This document shows positions 25,072 through 33,834 of a stretch of 64,000 nt of DNA, piece after piece. Both the position numbers and the translations under genes were made by a program. Below the pieces are notes generated by a model. It was not told the origin of the DNA and searched no databases. It worked only from the letters and a program-made list of their open reading frames with translations. The stretch comes from Flavobacterium lacustre (GTDB lineage: Bacteria; Bacteroidota; Bacteroidia; Flavobacteriales; Flavobacteriaceae), in assembly GCF_027474525.2 (NCBI RefSeq), contig NZ_CP114882.2:1798001-1862000 (forward strand). The letters are read 5' to 3'. Position 1 is the first letter of the stretch; the number at the start of each line of letters is the position of its first letter.

Positions 25072-25548
25072 TTATTGTAAGTATCCTTGGGTTTTCCAAA
25101 GTAAAATTAAATTTATAGTTGCTTGAGGCATTTTTCCTGCTGGTGGCATTGTTTTGCAACTCTGTGCTTGAATGGTGCATAATAATTTTCCACCACTAGT
25201 TGCATTTTTTACTTGTGTATAGGTTGTTAAAACAGGTGATTTTCCTCCACTACCATGACAAGCCGTGCAGTTTGTTGTTATAATGGGCTGAATGTCTTTT
25301 GCATACGTTATATTTGTTGTTGTTCCCGTCCCAGTTCCGGTTCCTGTCCCAGTTCCCGTTCCCGTTCCTGTCCCAGTTCCCGTTCCCGTTCCCGTCCCAG
25401 TTCCAGTCCCCGTCCCCGTTCCCGTCCCAGTTCCAGTCCCCGTCCCGGTATCAGCAGTAGGTTGTTGAATTTCTTCGTATGTGTTTGGTTCACATGAAAA
25501 TGCTGCAGCAGCGGCCGCAATGATTGTAAATAATGCTATTTTTTTCAT
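25072..25548 (-). CDS. Haem-c lipoprotein with (Thr-Gly)21 linker
   Basis: A 158-aa lipoprotein. The lipobox Cys is in AAFSCEP, and residues 34-75 are 21 uninterrupted Thr-Gly dipeptides. A small cytochrome-c-like domain follows with one covalent haem motif CTACH (about 94-98), MPP as a possible distal Met ligand (about 134), and two further cysteines (about 124 and 131). The layout suggests a flexible tether carrying a mono-haem domain away from the membrane. It is 6 bp upstream of the YceI gene and 21 bp downstream of the DUF5777 gene, in an operon that also encodes a Rieske protein. Its electron partners are unknown. Confidence 0.82.
   Translation of the reverse strand: MKKIALFTIIAAAAAAFSCEPNTYEEIQQPTADTGTGTGTGTGTGTGTGTGTGTGTGTGTGTGTGTGTGTGTGTGTTTNITYAKDIQPIITTNCTACHGSGGKSPVLTTYTQVKNATSGGKLLCTIQAQSCKTMPPAGKMPQATINLILLWKTQGYLQ
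25324..25449 (-). repeat. Degenerate hexanucleotide array encoding (Thr-Gly)21
   Basis: Twenty-one in-frame 6-bp units of the form AC(n)GG(n) on the coding strand, all Thr-Gly. Both wobble positions vary, so the dipeptide is conserved more strictly than the DNA. Copy-number change would lengthen or shorten the linker without shifting the frame. Confidence 0.92.
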
Positions 25549-25569
25549 AATTATTATTCGATTTTTTGA

Positions 25570-26439
25570 TTAAAAAACTCTGTACATATTAAATCCAAAA
25601 TAAATTCCTTTTTTGTCCCACTGTCCTGTTGCGTTAGAGAAAACAGCTACGTCATTCATCGCCTGACTGTTTGAAAATACCATCTGAAAAATGTGTCCAC
25701 CGGTTTCTATGTCTAATCCAACAGTAAGTGGGTTGTGGTATTTTGTTGCTAAAAAACCTTCGAAAGCACTCAAGCGGGTTGCGTATTCTAAGTTTACACT
25801 TAATCTTTTGGATAGTTTGTATCTGGCGCCATACCCTAATGACAATAAATCGGTATATTCGGCTGTATTGTCGTACAGGTTTTTGTGCGTGTATAGTGTC
25901 GCAAATTCTAAAGAAAATGATTCTGAAATTTTTCTTGAAATTAGCAATTGTGAAGAATACGCTAATCGGTTGCTGAATTGCAATTGCGGATAATTGACTT
26001 TGTCCAGTTCGCTGTTGACATCCAGTGTGTTGTATCCTACAATTGTAATCGGGAATCCTCCAATCATTTGATTGGCTAGTTTATATTTGAGACCTAATTC
26101 ATAGGTTTTTTGAAAAGTATGTCTCGAAACTCCTATTGACAACCAATTGGCAACCCCATAAATCCCTCCGATTTTTGTATTTGCATCATCTAAACCAAAA
26201 AAGTTTTGGAATCCTTCCGTCAAATCGCCAAACCGGTGTGAAATTAAAATATAAAGTTCGCCTTTTACCGGTAATTTAGTTGATTGCATATTGCCTATTT
26301 GCAAAGCTTTGAATGCGGCTGTAGCTATTTCTTTTTTATCTGATTTGACATCCAATTGATCTAATAAATCATCTTGTGCCATTGCGGTATGCATAGATAA
26401 ACCGAATAGTATGAAGCTTAAAAAGGTTTTGATTTTCAT
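25570..26439 (-). CDS. DUF5777 family outer-membrane beta-barrel protein
   Basis: A 289-aa exported protein (signal peptide about 1-21, ending AMAQDD). The rest is a run of amphipathic beta strands with aromatic girdles and a C-terminal strand ending in Phe (FGFNMYRVF), as expected for an outer-membrane barrel. KGELYILISHRFGDL, SIGVSRHTFQKTYELGLKY and PLTVGLDIETGGHIFQ match the DUF5777 pattern as I remember it. Third in the Rieske-to-YceI operon, it may be the channel or docking barrel that places the redox lipoproteins at the outer membrane. That role is an inference from position only. Confidence 0.78.
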   Translation of the reverse strand: MKIKTFLSFILFGLSMHTAMAQDDLLDQLDVKSDKKEIATAAFKALQIGNMQSTKLPVKGELYILISHRFGDLTEGFQNFFGLDDANTKIGGIYGVANWLSIGVSRHTFQKTYELGLKYKLANQMIGGFPITIVGYNTLDVNSELDKVNYPQLQFSNRLAYSSQLLISRKISESFSLEFATLYTHKNLYDNTAEYTDLLSLGYGARYKLSKRLSVNLEYATRLSAFEGFLATKYHNPLTVGLDIETGGHIFQMVFSNSQAMNDVAVFSNATGQWDKKGIYFGFNMYRVF

Positions 26440-26442
26440 TTT

Positions 26443-26829
26443 TTACTTATTGATTATAAAACATTGGTCTATTTTTACTTCCCCCATTAAATCATCGTAA
26501 CCCACAACTCTTCCTTTTATGCTGATTGATTGGTTATTTTTGATACTTGTTTCTTCTTTTTTTAGACTACAAATTACTGTGTTGTCAAGGGTAATCTCAG
26601 TTCCTGTAACTGCCGTAACCTTTCCTGAAATTGCGATTGGTTTTTCAAGGTATTTTTTGTTAGAGGATTCCGGGTTAGTAGAAAATTCAGTTGTGATTGC
26701 AGTTGCGGTAACCGTAAAAGCAGTTTCTTCTGTACTCAAATCTCTAGCGCCTCCATGCATTACATATTGGTAACCTGAAAACCCAATAAGGCATAAAGCG
26801 ATACTTGCTATTGCTATTTTTTTTCTCAT
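26443..26829 (-). CDS. Exported OB-fold (tRNA_anti-like) protein
   Basis: A 128-aa protein starting at the ATG at 26829 (MRKKIAIASIALCLIGF); a TTG nine codons earlier (26856) is less likely. One N-terminal hydrophobic segment anchors or exports it. Residues about 60-125 match the tRNA_anti-like OB-fold seen in Bacteroidetes envelope proteins: KPIAISGKVTAVTGTEITL, a short strand with VICSLKKEE, then ISIKGRVVGYDDLMGEV and KIDQCFI. This domain class has no settled function. It overlaps nothing and is 3 bp from the DUF5777 gene, so translation is probably coupled. Confidence 0.75.
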   Translation of the reverse strand: MRKKIAIASIALCLIGFSGYQYVMHGGARDLSTEETAFTVTATAITTEFSTNPESSNKKYLEKPIAISGKVTAVTGTEITLDNTVICSLKKEETSIKNNQSISIKGRVVGYDDLMGEVKIDQCFIINK

Positions 26830-26878
26830 TTTTTGTTGGGAATTATTAGAATTCAAAATTTAAATTACGGTCGATTGT

Positions 26879-27301
26879 TTACGAGTATATCCGTAATGAA
26901 TTTCCGGAAAGGGATACATTATATTGTTTTAAATTTCCGGTACCAGGACCGTTTAGGTGGTTTCCGGTACTGCTGAAATTTGCTCCATGATTGGGGCAAT
27001 GAAACGTTTTGCTTGCGCTAACATAATTTACATTTGTACCTTCATGTGTGCATGCCGCAGCAACTGCTAGAAAAGTGGTTGCGTCAACTCTTGCTACCAC
27101 TATATTTTTAGAGACTAAAAAACCTCCGTCAGTAGCTAATGAACCGGTTGAGATGTCTATTATAAAATCTACTGTTGTTGGTGCTGTGGTACTTTCTTCA
27201 TTATTACTACTACAACTCGTTGCTAAACCGGCGATACATGCGGGTAATAATACCGTTGCGGCACCAAATCCTACTTTCGCAAAAAATTCTTTCCTATTCA
27301 T
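26879..27301 (-). CDS. Rieske [2Fe-2S] lipoprotein
   Basis: A 140-aa protein with an N-terminal export signal (NRKEFFAKVGFG, Tat-like but RK rather than RR) and a lipobox-like LATSC at Cys30. The Rieske cluster-binding boxes are CTHEG (C84/H86) and CPNHG (C102/H105), both intact. It is smaller than cytochrome bc1 Rieske subunits and lacks the extra disulfide cysteines of those. It is the first gene of an operon encoding an OB-fold protein, a barrel, a haem-c lipoprotein and YceI. It probably passes electrons in the periplasm; donor and acceptor are unknown. Confidence 0.88.
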   Translation of the reverse strand: MNRKEFFAKVGFGAATVLLPACIAGLATSCSSNNEESTTAPTTVDFIIDISTGSLATDGGFLVSKNIVVARVDATTFLAVAAACTHEGTNVNYVSASKTFHCPNHGANFSSTGNHLNGPGTGNLKQYNVSLSGNSLRIYS

Positions 27302-27430
27302 AATTAGCTATTTTTAATTATAGAACAGTCCAGATTTAGTTTACCCTACCAATGGGTTGCTTTTTTAATGATTTATTTGAAAGTATATTTTAATCGCCAT
27401 GATTATGGCTAAGGAATAAAACAAATAGAA

Positions 27431-29965
27431 TTAAAAGCTCACTCTAAAACTTACATTTGGCGTTCTTTGCAATGCAAATGTTTTTACCTCTTCAACTGTG
27501 TTAGTGAGTGTGCTAATTCTATAATATTCATTGATTTCATTCTTTTGATTCAGTACGTTCAATATTGATAAACCCAATTTGTATTGCATTCCTGTAGCAT
27601 TTTCCCATTTATAAGTAGAGGAAAAATTGACTTGAAAAAAAGAACTTAGGTGTTTGTTATTTGGAACATTATAATTAATTACCGGATTCGAGGCATTTAT
27701 TTCGGTGTTTACCGGTGTCGTTTCCGGACGACCCGAATACCATTTAGAACCCAATGCTATTTTTAGATTGTTTTTTTCATACATTCCTGCCCAGGAAATC
27801 ACGTGATCCATCTCAAAGTTATTCGAAAAAACGGGCGGCTGAAAACTTGGGAAGTTATAATTATTGTCATTATAGGTGTAGCTCAACCACGTCAGAAAAT
27901 GATTTATTTTTTTTTGCATCAGTATTTCAGTTCCTATAACGGTGTAGGCTCCGTTTATTTTTAAAAACTCTAATTGGTTCTGAAATCCTTGGCTTTGGCT
28001 AGTAATTCCGGTTACTTTTTTGTAAAAATTTTCAACGGTCAGCAGCCAATGGTTTTGATTGTACGATAAGCTAATAGAAGCTTGTTTGCTCCTTTGAATC
28101 GGAATTGTCGTATCGTTCGATAGTATCCAACGTCTTTTTTCTATTCCGAAATAGTCTTTTTGTAAATCAATTGTTTGTTGGGAATTTTGACTTTTATATT
28201 CTCCTACTATTTCTACATTTAAATGGTTGCTTATGCCATAATTAAACTGGAGTCGTGGCTCTATACTGTATTTTTTAAATTTTTCGATATAGTTCAATCG
28301 TACTCCTGTACTGCAATATATTTTTGAGATCGTATCGGTGTATTTGCCTTCCAGAATTATCGCATGGGTTCGTAAAACGTCTTTTATTTTTCGGTAAAAT
28401 TGTGGATTATTTACTTCGTCTAAATTTGTGACACCCATCTCGTTGAACTGATACCCATTATTCAATGTGAATTTACTATTGATACTATGATTGTTCTCTA
28501 CTTTAAAACCAGTGTCTAATACTAGATTTTCCTGTTTTAATTTTTGATTCTCCAGTGTTAAACCTTTGTTTGCAACAAGTTCATAATACGAACTGTACAA
28601 GTTGATGCTTGTGGTGTTTTTAGTATTCCAGTTCCGTTTCCAAGACAGATTTCCTCCATAATTTTGTTGGTATAACGTATTGTCTTCGGATTGAATGGTA
28701 TTGTTAATCGTTGCCGTTTGAAAGACCTTAAGCTTATCGTTTATTGTTATTAAATCGATTATTAGATGATCTTTCAGTCCAATTTTTTGTGAATATTTAA
28801 TAGTGATATCATAGAAACTAAATTTCTTATCGCTGGAATAATCTATTTTTTGATTGTTTTCAAAATCAGTTATGCTGGTATTTTGAAAGGCTTTATTGAA
28901 ATACTCTTTATACGTGGGTGATTCTACAAAATCAGTTATCGATTTTCGTCCGGCAATTTCCAGGAATCCTTTTTTAGTGATATTAAATTTAGAATAAATA
29001 TCGGCATTGATCATGTTTATTCCGGCACTAAAATTATTTTTTTCAATAGTGTTCGGGTTCGAAGAAATCGAAACCACACTCGAAACACTTTCGCCATAAA
29101 AAGCGGAACTTCCGTTTTTATATATAGAAATCGTGTGTGCTAGATTGGGGTTGAATGCTGATATTAAACCAAAAAAATGCCCCGTTTGGTACATTCGTAT
29201 GCCGTTCCATAAAAATAAATTCTGGTCATGCGTTCCGCCTCTTACATTGATACTGGCCACACTTTCGTCCGTGCTGTTGATACCGGGAATTTGTTGCATG
29301 GTTTGTAAAACATCCGGTTCAATTAGTCCAGGTAAGATTCCGAATTTTTTTGGTTTTATTTCAAAAGAACCATTGTTGTTTTTTGAGATTCCTGAGGTCA
29401 AAAAATAATTGGTTTTAATTTCTTGAAGTTCCGTTACTTCCGAGGCCAGAAAAATGGTGAGGCAATTGGTGTTGTCAAAATCAGTACTTGTTATTTTTTG
29501 GCTTCTAAATCCGATGTGACTGACTAAAAATGCGGTTTCTTTTTCTTTTTTAAATTCAAAATAACCCATTTGATTTGTTGTTATGCCCTTACCATTCGTA
29601 AGTTGGATGTTGGCATTTTCAACTGGTTTATGGTCTGTCTCAGAAAGCACATATCCGCAAATTATTTTGCTTTGGATTGTGTTTTTATTGAAGATATTAA
29701 TGAATTTATTGTCAATATTTTCAAAAGAAAGATTGGTTTTCTTTTCCAGATACAGGAGTTTTTCGGTTAAAGAAAGTGCTTTCGAAGGTGGTATTATTTT
29801 AATTGTACCGAGATTATTTTCGGTGTAATTAAAATTTACCTGATGTTGTTTTTCGATTAAAATCAGAATTTGTTTTAAAGCAATAGTTTTGTTTTTGCCT
29901 TGAGCAGCTGCATTCAAGGCAAAAATAAAGAGGAATACTAAAACAAAAAACCGTTTAAAAAACAT
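27431..29965 (-). CDS. TonB-dependent receptor with N-terminal STN signalling domain
   Basis: An 844-aa outer-membrane receptor. After the signal peptide (about 1-21), residues 25-90 form a secretin/TonB short N-terminal (STN) domain that would touch the FecR anti-sigma factor. Residues 97-175 are a carboxypeptidase-regulatory-like beta domain (ICGYVLSETDHKPVENANI). Then come a plug (NVRGGTHDQNLFLWNGI) and a 22-strand barrel ending in RTPNVSFRVSF. It is last in a sigma/FecR/receptor operon, the standard trans-envelope signalling set. The substrate is unknown: no siderophore or glycan enzyme genes are beside it. The divergent lipoproteins at 31.5-33.6 kb may be its targets or partners. Confidence 0.92.
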   Translation of the reverse strand: MFFKRFFVLVFLFIFALNAAAQGKNKTIALKQILILIEKQHQVNFNYTENNLGTIKIIPPSKALSLTEKLLYLEKKTNLSFENIDNKFINIFNKNTIQSKIICGYVLSETDHKPVENANIQLTNGKGITTNQMGYFEFKKEKETAFLVSHIGFRSQKITSTDFDNTNCLTIFLASEVTELQEIKTNYFLTSGISKNNNGSFEIKPKKFGILPGLIEPDVLQTMQQIPGINSTDESVASINVRGGTHDQNLFLWNGIRMYQTGHFFGLISAFNPNLAHTISIYKNGSSAFYGESVSSVVSISSNPNTIEKNNFSAGINMINADIYSKFNITKKGFLEIAGRKSITDFVESPTYKEYFNKAFQNTSITDFENNQKIDYSSDKKFSFYDITIKYSQKIGLKDHLIIDLITINDKLKVFQTATINNTIQSEDNTLYQQNYGGNLSWKRNWNTKNTTSINLYSSYYELVANKGLTLENQKLKQENLVLDTGFKVENNHSINSKFTLNNGYQFNEMGVTNLDEVNNPQFYRKIKDVLRTHAIILEGKYTDTISKIYCSTGVRLNYIEKFKKYSIEPRLQFNYGISNHLNVEIVGEYKSQNSQQTIDLQKDYFGIEKRRWILSNDTTIPIQRSKQASISLSYNQNHWLLTVENFYKKVTGITSQSQGFQNQLEFLKINGAYTVIGTEILMQKKINHFLTWLSYTYNDNNYNFPSFQPPVFSNNFEMDHVISWAGMYEKNNLKIALGSKWYSGRPETTPVNTEINASNPVINYNVPNNKHLSSFFQVNFSSTYKWENATGMQYKLGLSILNVLNQKNEINEYYRISTLTNTVEEVKTFALQRTPNVSFRVSF

Positions 29966-30865
29966 CTATTTCTCTTGAAAAATTATTTTATCCGTTGTTG
30001 TTTTAGTATAGTTTAAATTATACGTTGTTCCAATGATTTGGAGTGCCGTGTCCAGATTGTCAGTAGGGATTTTTCCAGAGAATAGGGCATCTGTCTTTTT
30101 TGTTTTCAGTATAATAGAGACTTTGTATTGTCTTTGTATTTCGGCTATTATCTGGTTTAAATTTTCTTTTTCAAAAGCCATTTGATGATCCAGCCATGCC
30201 GGTTTTGAGCTTTCAATGGTGGTATTGATTTGTTTTCCGTTTTCAAAAGTTACACTTTGTCCTGGTGTCAATACCAATTCGGCGTTTTTATAATTGACTT
30301 TTACCCTTCCTTCAAAACAGGTTACATCAAACCGGTTTTCTCTGGCTTTTACATTGAATTGGGTTCCGAGAACGGCTACTTTTCCGAGGTTTGTGACTAC
30401 TTCAAATTTCTTACCTTTTGCTACTTTAAAGTAGGCCTCACCTTTTAATTTCAGGGCTCTGTTGTTGTCCCAATTCCATTTTTTATACTGTATTTCAGAA
30501 CCGGAATTCAAAACCACTTCGGAATTATCCGGCAGTAAAAAAGTTGTTTTTTCACCGTTTTGTGCTAATTGGGTTACTGAAGCATAGTTTTGCATGACAA
30601 AAGTAAGTCCGAGTCCAATCACCAATACGGCTGCTATTTGGATGAACCATTTTTTATATAAAGGAATACCTTTTGGGCTTGATTTCTCTTGTTTAAGGAC
30701 AGTTTCAAGAACTTTATCTTCATTAAAATCACCTACTTCTAAATTAGAAGAGTAGTTTTTAATTTTCTCGTATAGCGCATAATCCTCAGTTGCTTGAAAA
30801 TCGGCCAGTTCTGATGGAGTCATCTCATTATTAAGCCATTTTGCTAATTTGTTATTTTTATCCAT
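29966..30865 (-). CDS. FecR-family anti-sigma factor
   Basis: A 299-aa protein. The N-terminal cytoplasmic part (1-70) binds the sigma factor. One membrane helix lies at about 73-90 (FIQIAAVLVIGLGLTFVM). The periplasmic FecR domain (about 105-210) shows LPDNSEVVLNSGSEI and FEGRVKVNYKNAELVLTPG, and the C-terminal DUF4974 domain (about 225-297) shows LNQIIAEIQRQY. It should hold the co-encoded ECF sigma factor until the TonB receptor signals. The gene abuts the receptor gene without a gap. Confidence 0.93.
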   Translation of the reverse strand: MDKNNKLAKWLNNEMTPSELADFQATEDYALYEKIKNYSSNLEVGDFNEDKVLETVLKQEKSSPKGIPLYKKWFIQIAAVLVIGLGLTFVMQNYASVTQLAQNGEKTTFLLPDNSEVVLNSGSEIQYKKWNWDNNRALKLKGEAYFKVAKGKKFEVVTNLGKVAVLGTQFNVKARENRFDVTCFEGRVKVNYKNAELVLTPGQSVTFENGKQINTTIESSKPAWLDHQMAFEKENLNQIIAEIQRQYKVSIILKTKKTDALFSGKIPTDNLDTALQIIGTTYNLNYTKTTTDKIIFQEK

Positions 30866-30909
30866 TTTATTCGTGTTGTATCAGTAAAACAAGTTGCAAG
30901 TGATAAACC

Positions 30910-31431
30910 CTACTTTAAATTTTTAATTTCTTTTCTCAGTTCTAATAAAGCCAAGTGAATTCTCTTCTCCACGGCTTTTATGCCAATATTGAGTTCTTCG
31001 GCAATTTCGCTGTATTTTTTTCCGTCAATGCGGTGCATCAAAAAAGCGACTCTTTGCGTTTCGTTCAAATTTTCGATTGCTTTTAACAGTTTATTTCCAA
31101 ATTGTTTTTCTTCTAATATGAATTCGGGATTCTCATTTGTTTTGTCTAAACCAGAGAAGTCTTTTTCATATTTTAAAACTACTTTCTCATGGGCAATTCC
31201 GTTCAGTGCGCTATTATTGGCAATTGTATATAGGTAAGATTTTGCTTTTTCTATAGGTACATCACTGCAGTTTTGCCATAGTTTTATAAAAGCTTCTTGG
31301 GCTAAATCTTCTGCTTGATCTTTGTTTCCATATTTATAAAAAAGAAAATTACGAAGCGATTTCGCCTGACTTTTAAAAAAAGATGAAAAAACAATTTCGT
31401 CGCAAGTATTTGATATTGAATGAATTGTCAT
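30910..31431 (-). CDS. ECF RNA polymerase sigma factor (FecI-like)
   Basis: A 173-aa sigma-70 family ECF factor. Region 2 spans about 15-80 (YGNKDQAEDLAQEAFIKLW). Region 4 spans about 115-165 (LNETQRVAFLMHRIDGKKY, then IAEELNIGIKAVEKRI helix-turn-helix). It is first in the sigma/FecR/receptor operon. It probably controls its own operon and perhaps the divergent lipoprotein genes starting at 31547, which share its 115-bp upstream region. Confidence 0.92.
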   Translation of the reverse strand: MTIHSISNTCDEIVFSSFFKSQAKSLRNFLFYKYGNKDQAEDLAQEAFIKLWQNCSDVPIEKAKSYLYTIANNSALNGIAHEKVVLKYEKDFSGLDKTNENPEFILEEKQFGNKLLKAIENLNETQRVAFLMHRIDGKKYSEIAEELNIGIKAVEKRIHLALLELRKEIKNLK

Positions 31432-31546
31432 TTATTAATTCGATTTTTGGCTTTACAAAGGTAAATTTTTTTTTAAATTGGGTAGGGTAGACGGATTCTA
31501 AATTGTTTTATCATCAAACACTATTAATTTTAAACACAACCAAATT

Positions 31547-32437
31547 ATGAAAACTTTCAGATCTTTATCTTTAATTGCAGCACTTTCTTTAAGTCTGTTT
31601 TCTTGTACAAACGATTCGCCAATTGACAACGCTAATGCCTCTTTAGATCCGGATGCTGATGGTTTGACCAATGCTATCGAAGCTAAATTAGGCACTAATC
31701 CTACTAATCCTGATACTGATGGAGATGGTATTTTGGATGGTTTTGAAGACTTTAATAAAAACGGAATCGTTGACCAATCGATAAGTACAACAGGGAAAAC
31801 GAGTAGAACCACTGGCTCAGTAGCTGAAACCAATCCTCTTGTTGCCGATACGGATAATGACGGAGTGAGCGATGGAAATGAAGACACCGATACAGACGGA
31901 TTGAGTAACTCAAGTGAAAGTGATGCTGCAACGAGTCCGTATGATGTGGATAGCGATGATGACGGTATCAATGACTCCAGTGAAGATAGTGACGATGACG
32001 GAGTGAGTAACGAAAGTGAACAACATAACGGTTCTGATTTAGGAGACGACGATAGTGATAGCGATGGTATTTCTGATGGAGATGAAGACAGCGATGACGA
32101 CGGAGTGAGTAATGCTACCGAAGATCATATTGGCACTGACGCAATTGATGATGACAGTGATAATGACGGTATCAATGATGGTGAAGAAGACAGCGATGAT
32201 GATGGCGTGAGTGATGCTACTGAAGATCATATTGGTACAGACGCAACTGATGATGACAGTGATAATGATGGGATTATTGATGGTTTGGAGGATTCAGATA
32301 ATGACGGAGTTAATAATTCAGTAGAAGATGATAACGGCACTGATGCAGCTGATAGTGATAGTGATGATGACGGAACAAATGATGGAAATGAAGACAGTAA
32401 TGGTAACGGAACTATTGATAGTGATGATGTTAACTAA
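31547..32437 (+). CDS. TSP3-type calcium-repeat lipoprotein
   Basis: A 296-aa lipoprotein (lipobox FSC). From residue about 33 to the end it is a chain of thrombospondin type 3-like calcium loops (DxDxDGxxD and variants) alternating with short NxxE/GTDxxDDDSD segments. It is strongly acidic. The final loop ([14 protein letters not shown]) resembles a dockerin-style EF loop. There is no T9SS sorting domain; it is lipid-anchored and probably a stiff calcium-bound stalk. It is transcribed divergently from the sigma/FecR operon and followed by a terminator-like hairpin and another lipoprotein gene. Confidence 0.85.
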   Translation: MKTFRSLSLIAALSLSLFSCTNDSPIDNANASLDPDADGLTNAIEAKLGTNPTNPDTDGDGILDGFEDFNKNGIVDQSISTTGKTSRTTGSVAETNPLVADTDNDGVSDGNEDTDTDGLSNSSESDAATSPYDVDSDDDGINDSSEDSDDDGVSNESEQHNGSDLGDDDSDSDGISDGDEDSDDDGVSNATEDHIGTDAIDDDSDNDGINDGEEDSDDDGVSDATEDHIGTDATDDDSDNDGIIDGLEDSDNDGVNNSVEDDNGTDAADSDSDDDGTNDGNEDSNGNGTIDSDDVN

Positions 32438-32467
32438 CAAAAAAGTAATAGTATTGATTTAGTACTG

Positions 32468-32510
32468 AATTTCCAAGCAATACCTCTTTATGAAGGAGCT
32501 TGGAAATTTT
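32468..32510 (+). terminator. Hairpin after the TSP3 lipoprotein gene
   Basis: An 11-bp perfect stem (AATTTCCAAGC and its complement) with a 19-nt loop and a short T-stretch. It lies 30 bp after the stop. It is a weak terminator or attenuator before the next lipoprotein gene. Confidence 0.6.
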
Positions 32511-32558
32511 AGGTTTTATTTCTCTATATTTGAAGCTAATTTGATTAAAAATTAAATC

Positions 32559-33602
32559 ATGATGTTTTTCAGGAAATTTTCAGGTTTTTTATTGGCAACC
32601 GTATTAAGTGTTGTTTTTTTCTCTTGTCAAAGTGAAATAGCAGACGAACAATACAGTACCAAGGAAACAATCACCAAAACGACTCCACTGACAACTTATG
32701 TTGAACGAATTGTGATGCAAAAAACAGCACAGGACAATATAATAGACCAGACGGATTGTTTTATGGTTAAATTTCCATACACGGTTACCGTCAATGCAGT
32801 TGATATTACTATAAATTCTGCTGCGGATATTGCCTTAGTTGAAAACAACATTGCTTTGAGCAGCATTGATACAGATGTAGTTTCTATTCATTTTCCGATA
32901 ACAGTCATTTTCAATGATTATAAAGAAGAAACATTAGATTCTCTAAGTGATTATACGGATTTACTTCATGATTGTGCTGAAAAATCAGATTATTTACCCC
33001 AAATAAACTGTTTGAATTTTAATTATCCCATATTGATTAACCGTTACGACAGTAACAATCAAATTGCAAGTTCTCTTACTATTCAAGACAATCAAGCGTT
33101 GTATTATTTTATAGATAATTTACAAGACAATCAATTTATTGCCGTTGGATACCCAATAACTGTTACCAGTTCAAACGGTTATCCTATAACCGTTACCAAT
33201 AATAGTCAGTTAGAAGATCTTATAAAAGAGGCTTTAGACAACTGTTCAGAAAATACAAATACAACACTTGACTTTGTCCAAGTGCTTAGCAATGGCGCTT
33301 GGAAAATCTCTTATTTTTATCATGATGAAGAACAAACTACGGTTTACAGCGGGTATCAATTTTCTTTTAAAAGTGATTATACGGTAGTCGCTTCTAAATC
33401 CGGAATTTCTAAAACGGGTACTTGGTCCATCAAGACTAATAATGGCGAAAGAGAGTTTAAAATAGATTTTGATGCCGATCCTTTGAAGGAATTAGAAGAA
33501 AATTGGGAAGTATTTGAATTCAGTACTTCGGAATTGCGTTTTAGAGATCCAAGTGATAACAGTTTAGAAACCGATTATCTCTATTTTACTAAAATCAACT
33601 AA
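32559..33602 (+). CDS. Uncharacterised Bacteroidetes lipoprotein (347 aa)
   Basis: A 347-aa lipoprotein (lipobox FFSC). The mature protein has two or three related beta segments built around FPYTVTV, FPITVIF, FNYPILI and YPITVT motifs, each followed by short Asp/Ser-rich loops and a Cys-containing helix (e.g. LLHDCAEKS, ALDNCSEN). The C-terminal ~100 residues look like a lipocalin-type barrel (GAWKISYFYHDEEQT, then TGTWSIK). I recognise this arrangement from other Bacteroidetes lipoproteins but know no function. It sits next to the TSP3 lipoprotein, opposite the sigma/FecR/TonB-receptor operon, suggesting a joint surface function. Confidence 0.75.
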   Translation: MMFFRKFSGFLLATVLSVVFFSCQSEIADEQYSTKETITKTTPLTTYVERIVMQKTAQDNIIDQTDCFMVKFPYTVTVNAVDITINSAADIALVENNIALSSIDTDVVSIHFPITVIFNDYKEETLDSLSDYTDLLHDCAEKSDYLPQINCLNFNYPILINRYDSNNQIASSLTIQDNQALYYFIDNLQDNQFIAVGYPITVTSSNGYPITVTNNSQLEDLIKEALDNCSENTNTTLDFVQVLSNGAWKISYFYHDEEQTTVYSGYQFSFKSDYTVVASKSGISKTGTWSIKTNNGEREFKIDFDADPLKELEENWEVFEFSTSELRFRDPSDNSLETDYLYFTKIN

Positions 33603-33689
33603 TGATAGATACATTTTGTGAAAGATAGAGTTAATGAAATACTATTCTACTATATGATTTTAAAAACTAAAGTATAGAGACCATATACA

Positions 33690-33715
33690 AAGCCAGCTTT
33701 ATAGCTGGTTTTTTT
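33690..33715 (+). terminator. Terminator after the 347-aa lipoprotein gene
   Basis: Stem CCAGCT/AGCTGG with a TTAT-type loop and a run of Ts, about 90 bp past the stop codon. Confidence 0.75.
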
Positions 33716-33782
33716 GTTTTTTTGAATAAAAAAAGTCCTTTAATAAAACTAAAATCGGCACTTCAAATATCTAATTATCTAA

Positions 33783-33812
33783 TTGCCTAATTATCTAATT
33801 AGTTTATCTTTG
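33783..33812 (+). promoter_or_regulatory. ffh promoter (TTG-N19-TATCTTTG)
   Basis: A -33 TTG at 33783-33785 and a perfect -7 TATCTTTG at 33805-33812 with a 19-bp spacer: the best-formed Bacteroidetes-type promoter in the window. It is 22 bp before the ffh start codon. The segment around it carries two copies of TAATTATCTAATT. Confidence 0.75.
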
Positions 33813-33834
33813 CATTTCAATAAAATAAAAAAAC

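Noticed and set aside
25255..25520. Open frames with Arg/Pro/Ser or Arg/Glu/Leu/Gly repeats across the TG array
   Set aside because: They are other-frame readings of the hexanucleotide array in a gene with a clear lipobox and haem motif.
31498..32230. Ser/Val-rich and Ile/Val-rich open frames opposite the TSP3 lipoprotein
   Set aside because: Antisense readings of the Asp-rich repeat codons; no start context or recognisable domain.
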